64,000 nucleotides of DNA, taken from Streptomyces sp. NBC_00259. Lineage in GTDB: Bacteria > Actinomycetota > Actinomycetes > Streptomycetales > Streptomycetaceae. Numbering within the stretch: the stretch's first letter is position 1; each line of letters opens with the position of its first letter. Shown here one piece after another: positions 25,719 through 33,778 of this stretch. The translations under genes were made by a program, and so were the position numbers. The notes below the pieces were generated by a model, which saw nothing but the letters and a program-made list of their open reading frames with translations, ran no database searches and was not told the DNA's origin. Location of the stretch: positions 3,596,001-3,660,000 of the forward strand of contig NZ_CP108080.1 in assembly GCF_036181745.1 (NCBI RefSeq), in the 5' to 3' direction.

Positions 25719-26333
25719 TCAGGACCGAGCGAGCCCCCTACGCAGCTGACCGAAGGCGAGATCCACGGCGGCCACGGCATCGGCGTACACGTCGTCCGCG
25801 CGCTCGCCCGCCGAGATACGGCGCCAGTTCTCCTCGGCCAGCACCCGCAGCACGGCGACGATCTGCCCGGCCGCGAGCCGCGCACCGACACCCGCGCCAA
25901 GGGCCGCGGCCAGCGCCTCCTCCGACCTCCCCTGGTACGGGTACAGGCGCGCCACCAGGCTCGGAGTCCCGTACAGCAGCCGGTGAAAGGCGAGCACGTG
26001 CGGGTGATCGTTCAACCCGGTCACCGGATCCCGGCGGGCCAGCCCGTCGAGGAGATGACGGCGCAGCGCGTCGAGCGGGGTCTCGTCCTCCGCGCGGGCG
26101 GCGACGACGCGCGCGGCCTCATCCTCGTGGTCGGCGAACCGGTGCAGGACGAGGTCCTCCTTCGCCGGGAAGTAGCGGAAGAGGGTCGGCTTGGAGACCT
26201 CCGCGGCGGCGGCGACCTCGGCGACGGAAACGGCGTCGAAGCCCTTCTCCAGGAAGAGAGCGATCGCCGCGTCGGAGATCGCCTGGTACGTCCGTCGCTT
26301 CTTGCGCTCGCGCAGCCCCAGCTCAGCACTCAT
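25719..26333 (-). CDS. TetR-family transcriptional regulator
   Basis: Repressor of 204 aa. The N-terminal helix-turn-helix is plain: TYQAISDAAIALFLEKGFDA, VSVAEVAAAAEVSKPTLFRY and FPAKEDLVLHRFADHEDEA. The C-terminal ligand domain includes HRLLYGTPSLVARLYPYQGR. The start is taken as ATG 26333 (MSAELGLRERKKRR); its ribosome binding site is weak. The gene lies 81 bp before the HelD-like gene in the same direction, with a 13-bp palindrome between them that it may bind. Confidence 0.9.
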   Translation of the reverse strand: MSAELGLRERKKRRTYQAISDAAIALFLEKGFDAVSVAEVAAAAEVSKPTLFRYFPAKEDLVLHRFADHEDEAARVVAARAEDETPLDALRRHLLDGLARRDPVTGLNDHPHVLAFHRLLYGTPSLVARLYPYQGRSEEALAAALGAGVGARLAAGQIVAVLRVLAEENWRRISAGERADDVYADAVAAVDLAFGQLRRGLARS

Positions 26334-26368
26334 GCACCGAGCGTACGCACTGAGGGTCTGGCGCAACT

Positions 26369-26440
26369 GGTCAGCGGATGACGCAGCGGATCAACGGAGG
26401 GCACAGCAGGTCAGCGAACAGCGCAGCCAGCGGGTCAGCG
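26369..26440 (-). repeat. Four repeats of the TetR stop region (CGCTGACC)
   Basis: On the minus strand CGCTGACC occurs at the stop codon (26440-26433), 24 nt later in the same frame, and again near 26376, with a CGTTGATCC variant between. The second TGA is in frame with the gene. Confidence 0.75.
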
Positions 26441-27241
26441 GGGATCCGCCGATCCCTCCCGTCCGCCCTCCTGCGTCGCGATCAGTACCGCCACCCCGTC
26501 CAGGATCCGGTCCAGCCCGAAGGTGAACTCGTGGTCGGGCTCGTCCGGCTGGGTCAGCACACCCGAGCCGAGCAGCCTGGCCACGGCCGGATAGCGCTGC
26601 GGGTCGGCGAGCCGGGTCAGGGTGTTCACATGGCGGGCGAGGAACTCCTCCTCGCCGCCGCTCGCCGCGACCGCCGCACCGATGTCGCTCATCATCATGG
26701 CCTCGCTCCGGACGAAGCCGCCGACCAGCACGATCACCGAGATCTTCTGACCGTCGTCGAGCCCGGTGGACTCCAGCGCCACCATGCCCTGCTCCCACCA
26801 CGCCACCATGTTGGGGGTCGCCGGCGGGCCGGACACCGGGACGCGCAGCGCCCACAGGTTCCGGTGGAAGACCTCGCGCTGCGCCCACGCCCAGGCGGCG
26901 AGCGCCGTACGCCACCCCTCGCCCTGCCGTGTCGGCGGCGGGGTCCCGATGACCGCCTCCTGCATCAGGACGTACAGCTCGTCCTTGGCGGCGACGTACC
27001 GGTAGAGCGACATCGTCGAGACGCCGAGCACCTTCGCGACGCGCCCCATCGAGACCGCCGCGAGCCCCTCCTCCGCCGCCAGCCCGACCGCGGCGTCGAC
27101 GATCCGGCCCAGACTGAGCCCTGGCCTGGGGCCTTTGGAGGGGCGCTCCCGCAGCCCCCACGCGGCCTCGATGCTCGCGGGCAGCCCCGTACCGCTGCCC
27201 TTGCCGCTGCCGCTGCCGCCTGATTCGCCGCGCTCGGCCAC
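26435..27241 (-). CDS. TetR-family regulator of the adjacent ABC exporter
   Basis: Repressor of 268 aa. After a Gly/Ser/Lys-rich leader, the helix-turn-helix reads LSLGRIVDAAVGLAAEEGLA, AVSMGRVAKVLGVSTMSLYRY and VAAKDELYVLMQEAV. The long C-terminal ligand domain is the TetR_C type found beside drug-export genes. The start is GTG 27241, eight nt after GAGGTG. It is divergent from a DrrAB-type ABC pair, and two operator-like palindromes sit between them. Confidence 0.92.
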   Translation of the reverse strand: MAERGESGGSGSGKGSGTGLPASIEAAWGLRERPSKGPRPGLSLGRIVDAAVGLAAEEGLAAVSMGRVAKVLGVSTMSLYRYVAAKDELYVLMQEAVIGTPPPTRQGEGWRTALAAWAWAQREVFHRNLWALRVPVSGPPATPNMVAWWEQGMVALESTGLDDGQKISVIVLVGGFVRSEAMMMSDIGAAVAASGGEEEFLARHVNTLTRLADPQRYPAVARLLGSGVLTQPDEPDHEFTFGLDRILDGVAVLIATQEGGREGSADPR

Positions 27242-27290
27242 CGGTCCGCACCTCTGTTCTCCGAAGAACCTTGACGCACATCCTAGTAAT

Positions 27291-27326
27291 GCGTAACCCT
27301 TACGCGATAACGCGTATGCCATACGC
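27291..27326. promoter_or_regulatory. Two tandem palindromic operators for the TetR/ABC cassette
   Basis: GCGTAA-CCC-TTACGC (27291-27305) and GCGTAT-GCC-ATACGC (27312-27326) are both perfect 15-bp palindromes with centres 21 bp apart, two helical turns. They lie in the 118-bp gap between the divergent regulator and exporter genes and share the half-site GCGTAW. Confidence 0.85.
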
Positions 27327-27359
27327 AGTACATGCAACTCCGAGCTGAGGGGGAACGGC

Positions 27360-28406
27360 ATGACGCCGAGCTCACAGGAGCCGACCGCACGAGAGCCGCG
27401 CGCACAGAAGCCAGGCGCAAGGGAGCCAGGCGCACAGGACCCGCACCACCACCCGTCCCGCCCCGCCGTCGAGGCCACCGCCCTCAGGAAGTCGTACGGC
27501 GACGTCCGCGTCCTCGACGGCGTCGATCTGCGCGTCGAACGGGGCACCGTCTTCTCGCTCCTCGGCCCCAACGGCGCGGGCAAGACCACCACCATCCGCA
27601 TCCTCGCGACGCTCACCACCGCGGACGGGGGCCACGCCCGGATCGCCGGCCATGACGTCGTCGCCGAACGGGCCGCCGTACGCAGGGCGATCAGCCTCAC
27701 CGGTCAGTTCGCGGCGGTCGACGAGATGCAGACCGGCGAGGAGAACCTGCGGATGATGGCCCGCCTCGGCGGCGCCTCACGCGCGGCCGCCCGCCGCCGC
27801 GCCGCCGAACTCCTCGAACGCTTCGACCTCACCCCGGCCGCCGGCCGTCTCGCGCGCACCTACTCGGGCGGGATGCGGCGCAGGCTCGACCTCGCCGCCG
27901 GCCTCGTCGGCAGCCCCGAGGTGATCTTCCTGGACGAGCCGACGACCGGCCTCGACCCGCGCAGCCGCCAGCAGCTGTGGCAGGTCGTACGGGAGTTGTC
28001 GGCGGGCGGGGCCACGGTCTTCCTCACGACGCAGTACCTGGAGGAGGCCGATCAGCTCGCGGACCGCATCGCCGTGATCGACAGCGGTCGGATCGTCGCC
28101 GAGGGCACCGCCCACGAGCTCAAGAGCCGGGTCGCGGGTCATCGTCTCGACCTCGTACTCACCAGCCGCGACGCCTACGAACGCCACACCGCCCGCGCGG
28201 TCCACCGCTCCCCCGAGACCCTCACCCTCGGCCTCCCGACCGACGGCATCGCGGCCCACGTCCGAGCCCTGCTCGACGAACTCGACCCGGACCGCGGCGA
28301 CGTGGCCCGCTTCTCCCTGCACACCGCGACGCTCGACGACGTCTTCCTGACCCTCACCCGTACGGCACCGCGCGACGCCACCGCCGAGGAGCCCACCCAT
28401 GTCTGA
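27360..28406 (+). CDS. ABC transporter ATP-binding protein (DrrA type)
   Basis: Cytoplasmic ATPase of 348 aa of a drug exporter. Residues 1-35 are a polar, repeat-like extension (AREPRAQKPGAREPGAQDP). The nucleotide-binding domain has Walker A LLGPNGAGKTTTI (about residue 68), the Q-loop TGQFAAVDEMQTG, the signature TYSGGMRRRLDLAAGL, Walker B VIFLDEPTTGLDP and the H-loop replaced by TTQYLEEADQLAD, as in DrrA. The C-terminal DUF4162-like region is present. Its stop overlaps the permease start by 8 bp. Confidence 0.95.
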   Translation: MTPSSQEPTAREPRAQKPGAREPGAQDPHHHPSRPAVEATALRKSYGDVRVLDGVDLRVERGTVFSLLGPNGAGKTTTIRILATLTTADGGHARIAGHDVVAERAAVRRAISLTGQFAAVDEMQTGEENLRMMARLGGASRAAARRRAAELLERFDLTPAAGRLARTYSGGMRRRLDLAAGLVGSPEVIFLDEPTTGLDPRSRQQLWQVVRELSAGGATVFLTTQYLEEADQLADRIAVIDSGRIVAEGTAHELKSRVAGHRLDLVLTSRDAYERHTARAVHRSPETLTLGLPTDGIAAHVRALLDELDPDRGDVARFSLHTATLDDVFLTLTRTAPRDATAEEPTHV

Positions 28407-29142
28407 CGCGCTCACCCTGACCGGCCGCGGCATCCGCCTCAGCAGGCGCAACGTCGATGCCGTCATCACCAGCATGATGCTGCCCGTCATGCTGATGCTG
28501 ATCTTCGTCTACTTCTTCGGCGGAGCCATCGACACCGGCACGGAGTACGTCACCTACGTCGTCCCCGGCGTCCTGCTGCTGTGTGCGGGATTCGGTGCCT
28601 CCACCACCGCCGTGACCGTCAGCGACGACATGAAGGGCGGCATCATCGACCGCTTCCGCTCGCTCGACATCGGCGGCATCCCCATCCTCACCGGCCACGC
28701 CGCCGCCAGCACCGCCCGCAACCTCGTCTCGACCGCCCTCGTCCTCGGCGTGGCCTTCGCCATCGGCTTCCGCCCCTCGGCGACACCGGCCGGCTGGCTC
28801 GCCGCCGCCGGTGTCCTGCTCGCCTTCATCGTGGCCATCTCCTGGCTCTCGGCGGCGATCGGACTGCTCGCCAAGTCCCCGGAGGCGGCAGGCGGGTTCA
28901 CGTTCTTCATGATGTTCCTGCCCTACCCGAGCAGCGCGTTCGTCCCGATCGACACGATGCCGAACTGGCTCCACGGCTTCGCGGAACACCAGCCGGTCAC
29001 CCCGGTGATCGAGTCCCTCCGCGGCCTCCTCCTCGACCAGCCCGTCGGCAACACCCCGTGGATCGCGCTGGCATGGTGCGCGGGGCTGCTGGCCCTGGGA
29101 ACGGCGGGCGGGTCGCTGCTGTTCAGGCTGCGGACGAGGTGA
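28399..29142 (+). CDS. ABC-2 type permease (DrrB type)
   Basis: Membrane partner of the DrrA-type ATPase, 247 aa, with about six hydrophobic segments (for example VITSMMLPVMLMLIFVYFFG and FFMMFLPYPSSAFVPIDTMP). The segment HGFAEHQPVTPVIESLRGLL is typical of daunorubicin-family permeases. The ATG at 28399 overlaps the ATPase gene, so they are co-translated. The natural substrate is unknown. The operon is probably repressed by the divergent TetR protein. Confidence 0.93.
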   Translation: MSDALTLTGRGIRLSRRNVDAVITSMMLPVMLMLIFVYFFGGAIDTGTEYVTYVVPGVLLLCAGFGASTTAVTVSDDMKGGIIDRFRSLDIGGIPILTGHAAASTARNLVSTALVLGVAFAIGFRPSATPAGWLAAAGVLLAFIVAISWLSAAIGLLAKSPEAAGGFTFFMMFLPYPSSAFVPIDTMPNWLHGFAEHQPVTPVIESLRGLLLDQPVGNTPWIALAWCAGLLALGTAGGSLLFRLRTR

Positions 29143-29252
29143 TCCGGCCCCGCGGCGAGCGGTGTTCCCGTCCTGTGGGTCACTGTTCCCGCGGTATCGC
29201 CATGGGTAGCCTTGCCTGCGGCAGCGTCGGGGATCAGGGGGGGGGAGTCGCT

Positions 29253-31754
29253 GTGCCCATCAGGCCGCGCTATCGGCGGGTGTCAGCTCTGCAGCGGCAG
29301 TTCTTCAATCGTGAAGGACTGCTCGCGACGTACGACGGGGAGTTACGGGGAGCCTTCGAGAATCCGCGGATCCTGAACCTGGTCGGCGTCGGGGGAATCG
29401 GAAAGTCACGCCTGCTGCAGGAACTGCGCTCCCGCACTCCGGACACCTTCCGTACGGCCCGTCTCGACCTGCAGCTTCCGACGTTGCGGCAGCAGGAGGA
29501 CGCTCTCGCCGTACTGCGCATGGAACTCGGCGCACAGGGCGTGAAGTTCGACCGATTCGACATCGCCTACGCCGTCCTGTGGCAGCGCGTGCATCCCCAG
29601 CTGCCGATGGACCGGAAGAACACGCCCTTCGCCGAGGACAGCGAAGTGCTGTCGAAGATACTCGACGACGCCATGGGCCTGCCGGTGTTCGGTACGGCGG
29701 CAGGGCTGGTGCGGCTCACGGGCCGGGCGATGGCCAACCGGCAGCGCAGACAGAGGATCCAGTCCGACCCGACGCTCCAGGAACTCGACAGCCTCTCGAA
29801 CGCGGACCTGGGGCACGCGGTCTCCTACCTGTTCGCCGAAGAGTTGCGGCAGGCGGCCGAGGAGCGGCCGTACGTGCTCTACGTGGACGCCTACGAGGCC
29901 ATGGTGCCCACCCCGCTGCCGGGCGGCCGCAGTTACGGTTCCGACGCCTGGCTGCGCGATCTGCTCGGGCAGCTCCACGGCGGGCTGACCGTGCTGGCAA
30001 GCCGGGAACCCCTTGCCTGGACGGTCTACGACAAGGACTGGGAGGCGGTGATCCGGGAAGAGAAGGTCGACGGGCTCCCGATGACCGCTCGCCTCGAACT
30101 GCTCTCCCAGGCGGGCATCACGGAGATCGCACGACAGCGCACGATCGCCGAGGCCAGCGCGGGAGTGCCCTTCTACCTCCATCTCGCCGTGGACACACAT
30201 GTGCAGAATCCGGCCAGGACGGAGGACGCCGGAACGGCGGAGGAGATCGTCCAGCGGTTCCTGCAGCACGTGGCTCCGGACGAGGTCCGGATCCTGGAAC
30301 TGCTCAGTGTCGCGCGGACCTTCGACCAAGGGGCGTTCCGTGCCATCGGCCGGCACTTCGACCTTCCCACCAATCTGCTGACCTGGGAGTCGCTCACCTC
30401 CTATTCGTTCGCCTACCCGCTGCCCGAGGGCTGGTTCCGGCTGCACCAACTGATGATCGTGGCGCTTCAGCACCACCTCCCGCCCACGGTCACACGCGAG
30501 GTCCACGCTGTGCTCCGGAAGTTCTGGGAAGAGCTGGCGGAGCGCGTCGAAGCCGGGGCGGCGCGTTCAGGAGTGACCCGCTCCTCCCCCCTGCGGGAGG
30601 CCGTCTACCACGGACTCCATGCGGAGAACATCTCCCCCGAGCAGATCCAGAAGCACGCCGACCGGGCCATCATCATGGGCGGCAGGCAAGCGGTGGACGG
30701 CATGGTCAAGGACATCCGGAGCCACCTCGCGGCCCCGGCGGAAACCGACTACGCCGTTGCCGCCCTGCCCGGGATCCGTGACGCCGCCGACTGTCTGGAC
30801 GCCGAGTCGAAGCTGGAGCTCGGGGACACGAACGCGGCCATGGCGCTGACTCCTGCCCTCGACATGCCTGTCCGCTCGGTCGTCTCGGCACGCCTCGCAC
30901 TGGCCGGGGCCAACGCGCGCCGGATCGCCGGGGAGAGCAGCCATGCGGCAAGCATCTTCACCCGGGTCTGGGAGGAGCACGCGGGGGAGGCCCGGACCTC
31001 CGCCGGGTTGTGTGTCGCGGACATCCGGATGTGGCAGGGCGACTTCGCGGGCGCCTTCGCTCTGGCGGAGGAGGTCCATGACATCTGTGCCCCGCACGAG
31101 CACATCATTCGTGGGGACCTGAAGCGCTTGATGCACCTGGGGCACCGCTTCCTGATGGACTTCGGCAGGGCCGCGGAACTCATGGCGCACGCCGAGGAGG
31201 AGTACGACGCGATAGGCGCCGTCGTGGGCCTTGCCAACATCAGGACCAACAGGGCCGAGCTGCTGGCGTTCACGGATCCCGAGGCCGCCGTCGTGGAGGC
31301 GGGCGCCGCCCTCGACGTCCAGCGGGATCTCGGCGCCCAGCACGAAATCGGAAAGGTGTACACCGCGATGGCCATCGCCCAGCTACGGCTGGGGCAACTG
31401 GACCGGGCGGACATGGCCTTCCGCAACGCCAACACCGCTCTCGACCTGGCCGGCTACCGCTCGGGGCGAGCCCGGGCCGACATGTTCCGGGCCTTCCTGC
31501 TACTGCGTCGGGGTGAGCGAAGGGCGGCACAGGAGCTGCTGCTCCACTCGGCACGGGAGCTGGAGGCCTGCCAGGTCTATCCTTCGCTGATTCTGACCAT
31601 TCAACGCGCGGCCGAGCGCACCGGTCTCATCGATCCCGAGCTCACAGCGGCCGCCGAACGCGCTCGTCCCTCACTGCGCCTGCTCGGAGCGCCGCAAGAC
31701 CTGCACAGCCGCACGGATGATGTTCTGTCGACGCTGCTCGAGGTGACCTCGTGA
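29253..31754 (+). CDS. STAND-type NTPase with C-terminal TPR-like repeats
   Basis: Large cytoplasmic protein of 833 aa, first gene of a three-gene operon. The start is GTG 29253 (VPIRPRYRR) after a run of G ending GGAG; the open frame further upstream is shadow of the ABC permease. The ATPase has Walker A LVGVGGIGKSRLL (Lys51, Ser52), Walker B YVLYVDAYEAM (Asp212) and a sensor Arg (TVLASREPLAW, Arg251). A winged-helix-like part follows (about 380-480). Residues 550-820 are helical repeats rich in Ala, Leu, Arg and Glu, TPR-like (for example GKVYTAMAIAQLRLGQLDRA). There is no effector domain of its own. Its stop overlaps the next gene by 4 bp (GTGA). Function is unknown; signal-activated scaffold is inferred. 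Confidence 0.85.
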   Translation: MPIRPRYRRVSALQRQFFNREGLLATYDGELRGAFENPRILNLVGVGGIGKSRLLQELRSRTPDTFRTARLDLQLPTLRQQEDALAVLRMELGAQGVKFDRFDIAYAVLWQRVHPQLPMDRKNTPFAEDSEVLSKILDDAMGLPVFGTAAGLVRLTGRAMANRQRRQRIQSDPTLQELDSLSNADLGHAVSYLFAEELRQAAEERPYVLYVDAYEAMVPTPLPGGRSYGSDAWLRDLLGQLHGGLTVLASREPLAWTVYDKDWEAVIREEKVDGLPMTARLELLSQAGITEIARQRTIAEASAGVPFYLHLAVDTHVQNPARTEDAGTAEEIVQRFLQHVAPDEVRILELLSVARTFDQGAFRAIGRHFDLPTNLLTWESLTSYSFAYPLPEGWFRLHQLMIVALQHHLPPTVTREVHAVLRKFWEELAERVEAGAARSGVTRSSPLREAVYHGLHAENISPEQIQKHADRAIIMGGRQAVDGMVKDIRSHLAAPAETDYAVAALPGIRDAADCLDAESKLELGDTNAAMALTPALDMPVRSVVSARLALAGANARRIAGESSHAASIFTRVWEEHAGEARTSAGLCVADIRMWQGDFAGAFALAEEVHDICAPHEHIIRGDLKRLMHLGHRFLMDFGRAAELMAHAEEEYDAIGAVVGLANIRTNRAELLAFTDPEAAVVEAGAALDVQRDLGAQHEIGKVYTAMAIAQLRLGQLDRADMAFRNANTALDLAGYRSGRARADMFRAFLLLRRGERRAAQELLLHSARELEACQVYPSLILTIQRAAERTGLIDPELTAAAERARPSLRLLGAPQDLHSRTDDVLSTLLEVTS

Positions 31755-32740
31755 CCTGGCTCAGGCTCTACCAGCAGGCATCGGAGGCGGACGGTGCCGC
31801 CGGGTACTACAACCGCAATGTCGGGGTGGACACCCCCGAAGGGAAGGTCAACGTCCGTATCCCCCTGGCGGGGGCGGACATCATGGACGTACGGCTGTGG
31901 CGCGAGGAGGAGGTACTCGCCTGCATCAGGCCCTACGTCGACCAGGCGCCCGAGTTGCGCCATGTGTCGGACGAGCCACGGTTCCAGGTCCACCACTTCA
32001 TCGACGGACGGGTGCTCGACGGCTTCTGCCCGCGCGGACGCTCCGTTCCCGTCCATGTGATGGGCGATGTCGTGGCGCTGATGGACCAGCTGACGCGGAT
32101 CCCTGAGGAGAAGGTGCCCGGGATCCCCTCCCATTGGCCGGCCTCCGGCGACAGCAGCGGATTCGCCCGGCTGCTGGCCGACCTCACCCGGAGAATCCAT
32201 CGGGCACATGCCGAGGAATACCGGCACGTCTTCGCCGACTTCGGCATCCCGGAAGAACCGCTGGCAGTCGTCGATGCTTTGTGGGACGGGCTCACGCCCC
32301 GGCCGTTCACCGTGCTCCACGCCGACCTGCACCGCAAGAACATGATCGTCCACAACGGTGTCACCTGGTTCCTCGACTGGGAGCTGGCGCTGTGGGGCGA
32401 TCCGGCGTACGAACTCGCGATCCACTTCCACAAGATGGACTATCCGGACGAGCAGCGGGCCGAGGTGATCCGGCAGTGGCAGGAACGACTGCCGGCACCG
32501 TCCACCACCGGACCGCGCGGCGATCTCGACCTGTACATGGCGCACGAGCGCATCAAGTCGGCGATCGTCGACACGATCCGCTACTCCAAGCAGCTCGCAG
32601 GCGCGCGCCCCCCGGAGCGCGACGTCCTCCTCACCCGGCTGGCGAAGAAGGTGAACGCCGCCCGCCTGGTGTGGGGATCGTCTCCCGACATCACTCCTGA
32701 GCGGGTTGCCACCACGCTCGCCCCCTGGACGGAGACGTAG
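31751..32740 (+). CDS. APH-fold phosphotransferase, paralog 1
   Basis: Kinase-like protein of 329 aa of the aminoglycoside/choline-phosphotransferase fold. The catalytic loop is VLHADLHRKNMIV (His190, Asp192, Asn197) and the metal-binding Asp is in WFLDWELALWGDP (Asp209). The N terminus has GYYNRNVGVDT and KVNVRIPL; the ATP-binding Lys position appears to be Arg36 or Lys32. GTG 31751 overlaps the stop of the STAND gene by 4 bp, so translation is coupled. A close paralog follows 2 bp later. The substrate (small molecule, nucleotide or protein) is unknown. Confidence 0.88.
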   Translation: MTWLRLYQQASEADGAAGYYNRNVGVDTPEGKVNVRIPLAGADIMDVRLWREEEVLACIRPYVDQAPELRHVSDEPRFQVHHFIDGRVLDGFCPRGRSVPVHVMGDVVALMDQLTRIPEEKVPGIPSHWPASGDSSGFARLLADLTRRIHRAHAEEYRHVFADFGIPEEPLAVVDALWDGLTPRPFTVLHADLHRKNMIVHNGVTWFLDWELALWGDPAYELAIHFHKMDYPDEQRAEVIRQWQERLPAPSTTGPRGDLDLYMAHERIKSAIVDTIRYSKQLAGARPPERDVLLTRLAKKVNAARLVWGSSPDITPERVATTLAPWTET

Positions 32741-32742
32741 CC

Positions 32743-33741
32743 GTGGACCCTGTTGCCCTCTACGAAGAGGCCTGCGCGCGGGAGGGCGAGTCGGGGCACT
32801 ACAACCGCAACGTCCGGATGGAGGCGGACAGCGGTCCCGTCGTCGTCCGGATGCGTTCCGGTGACCCCGAGGCCATGGATCTCACCCTGTGGTCCGAGGC
32901 CGACGTGCTCTCCGCCATCGGCCCTCATGTGCCCGCGGCTCCCCGCCTCCTGCACGCCAGCACCGACCCCGGCTTCCAGATTCACGAGTTCGTGGAGGGC
33001 CGGCGCGTCGACGCTCTCTTCCCCGACGGCAAGCCCCTGCCCGAGCCGGTACTGGACAGCATCGAGACTCTCTTCGGCCGGCTGCTGCGGGTACCGGCCC
33101 GCGCCCTGCCCGAAGTGCCCGGCGACTGGCCGCACGACGGGGACACGGCAGGCTTCGCCGGACGCCTGTTGGGCCTCGTCCGCGTGATCCGGCGCAGGCA
33201 CGACGCCACAGCCGGCGGCCTGTACGAGGCTCTCGGCATCCCGGAGGACCCGTGCACTCTGCTCCAGGAGCGGGCGGCCGGTCTGGCCGAGCGGCCCTTC
33301 CGGCTGCTGCACGCGGACATCCATCGCAAGAACATGATCCTCGGCCGTCGGGGGCAGGTCGTCTTCCTCGACTGGGAGCTCGCTCTGTGGGGCGATCCCG
33401 TGTACGACCTCGGCGACCACCTCCACAAGATGTCCTACTCACCGGCCGAGCGGCATGTGGTGGCCGAGGGCTGGGAGCGCGCGGCACCGAGCGAGTGCCG
33501 AACGCAGTGGAGCCGCGACCTCGGCTACTACCTCGCCTACGAGGCGGTGAAGTCGGCCGTCGTGGACACGATCCGCTGGGGACGGCGCATCGCCGCGGAA
33601 CAGGACCGGGAAGCCCGGTCCACACTGGCCGGGGAACTCGCCGACAAGATCGCCGCGGCCCGGCCCCACTGGACTGCCGGACCGCGGCCGGCACCCGAAC
33701 CGAGCGACATCGAGTCGGCGGTCGAGCACTGGATGGCCTGA
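32743..33741 (+). CDS. APH-fold phosphotransferase, paralog 2
   Basis: Second kinase-like protein, 332 aa, co-linear with paralog 1 along its length. The catalytic loop is LLHADIHRKNMIL (His190, Asp192, Asn197) and the metal Asp is in VFLDWELALWGDP (Asp210). It shares with paralog 1 the N-terminal block GHYNRNVRMEAD, the VVVRM strand with Arg where Lys is usual, the AP(E/R)L-H-S/T-EP/DPF/GFQ-HxF-xGR block, and the C-terminal K(S)A(I/V)VDTIR(Y/W) helix. GTG 32743 follows the previous stop by 2 bp. The pair probably arose by tandem duplication and may work as a heterodimer or on two substrates. A hairpin terminator follows. Confidence 0.88.
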   Translation: MDPVALYEEACAREGESGHYNRNVRMEADSGPVVVRMRSGDPEAMDLTLWSEADVLSAIGPHVPAAPRLLHASTDPGFQIHEFVEGRRVDALFPDGKPLPEPVLDSIETLFGRLLRVPARALPEVPGDWPHDGDTAGFAGRLLGLVRVIRRRHDATAGGLYEALGIPEDPCTLLQERAAGLAERPFRLLHADIHRKNMILGRRGQVVFLDWELALWGDPVYDLGDHLHKMSYSPAERHVVAEGWERAAPSECRTQWSRDLGYYLAYEAVKSAVVDTIRWGRRIAAEQDREARSTLAGELADKIAAARPHWTAGPRPAPEPSDIESAVEHWMA

Positions 33742-33743
33742 GA

Positions 33744-33762
33744 ACGGCCGCGACGCGGCCGT
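33744..33762. terminator. Bidirectional hairpin between the kinase operon and the Eis-like gene
   Basis: ACGGCCGCG-A-CGCGGCCGT is a perfect palindrome with a single central base; it would fold as a 7-bp stem with a 5-nt loop. It lies in the 37-bp gap between two convergent genes. Confidence 0.7.
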
Positions 33763-33778
33763 GGTCCACACCCCCGCG

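Noticed and set aside
28581..29252. N-terminal extension of the STAND frame
   Set aside because: It overlaps the ABC permease gene in another frame and is Arg/His-rich shadow. GTG 29253 has a good ribosome binding site.
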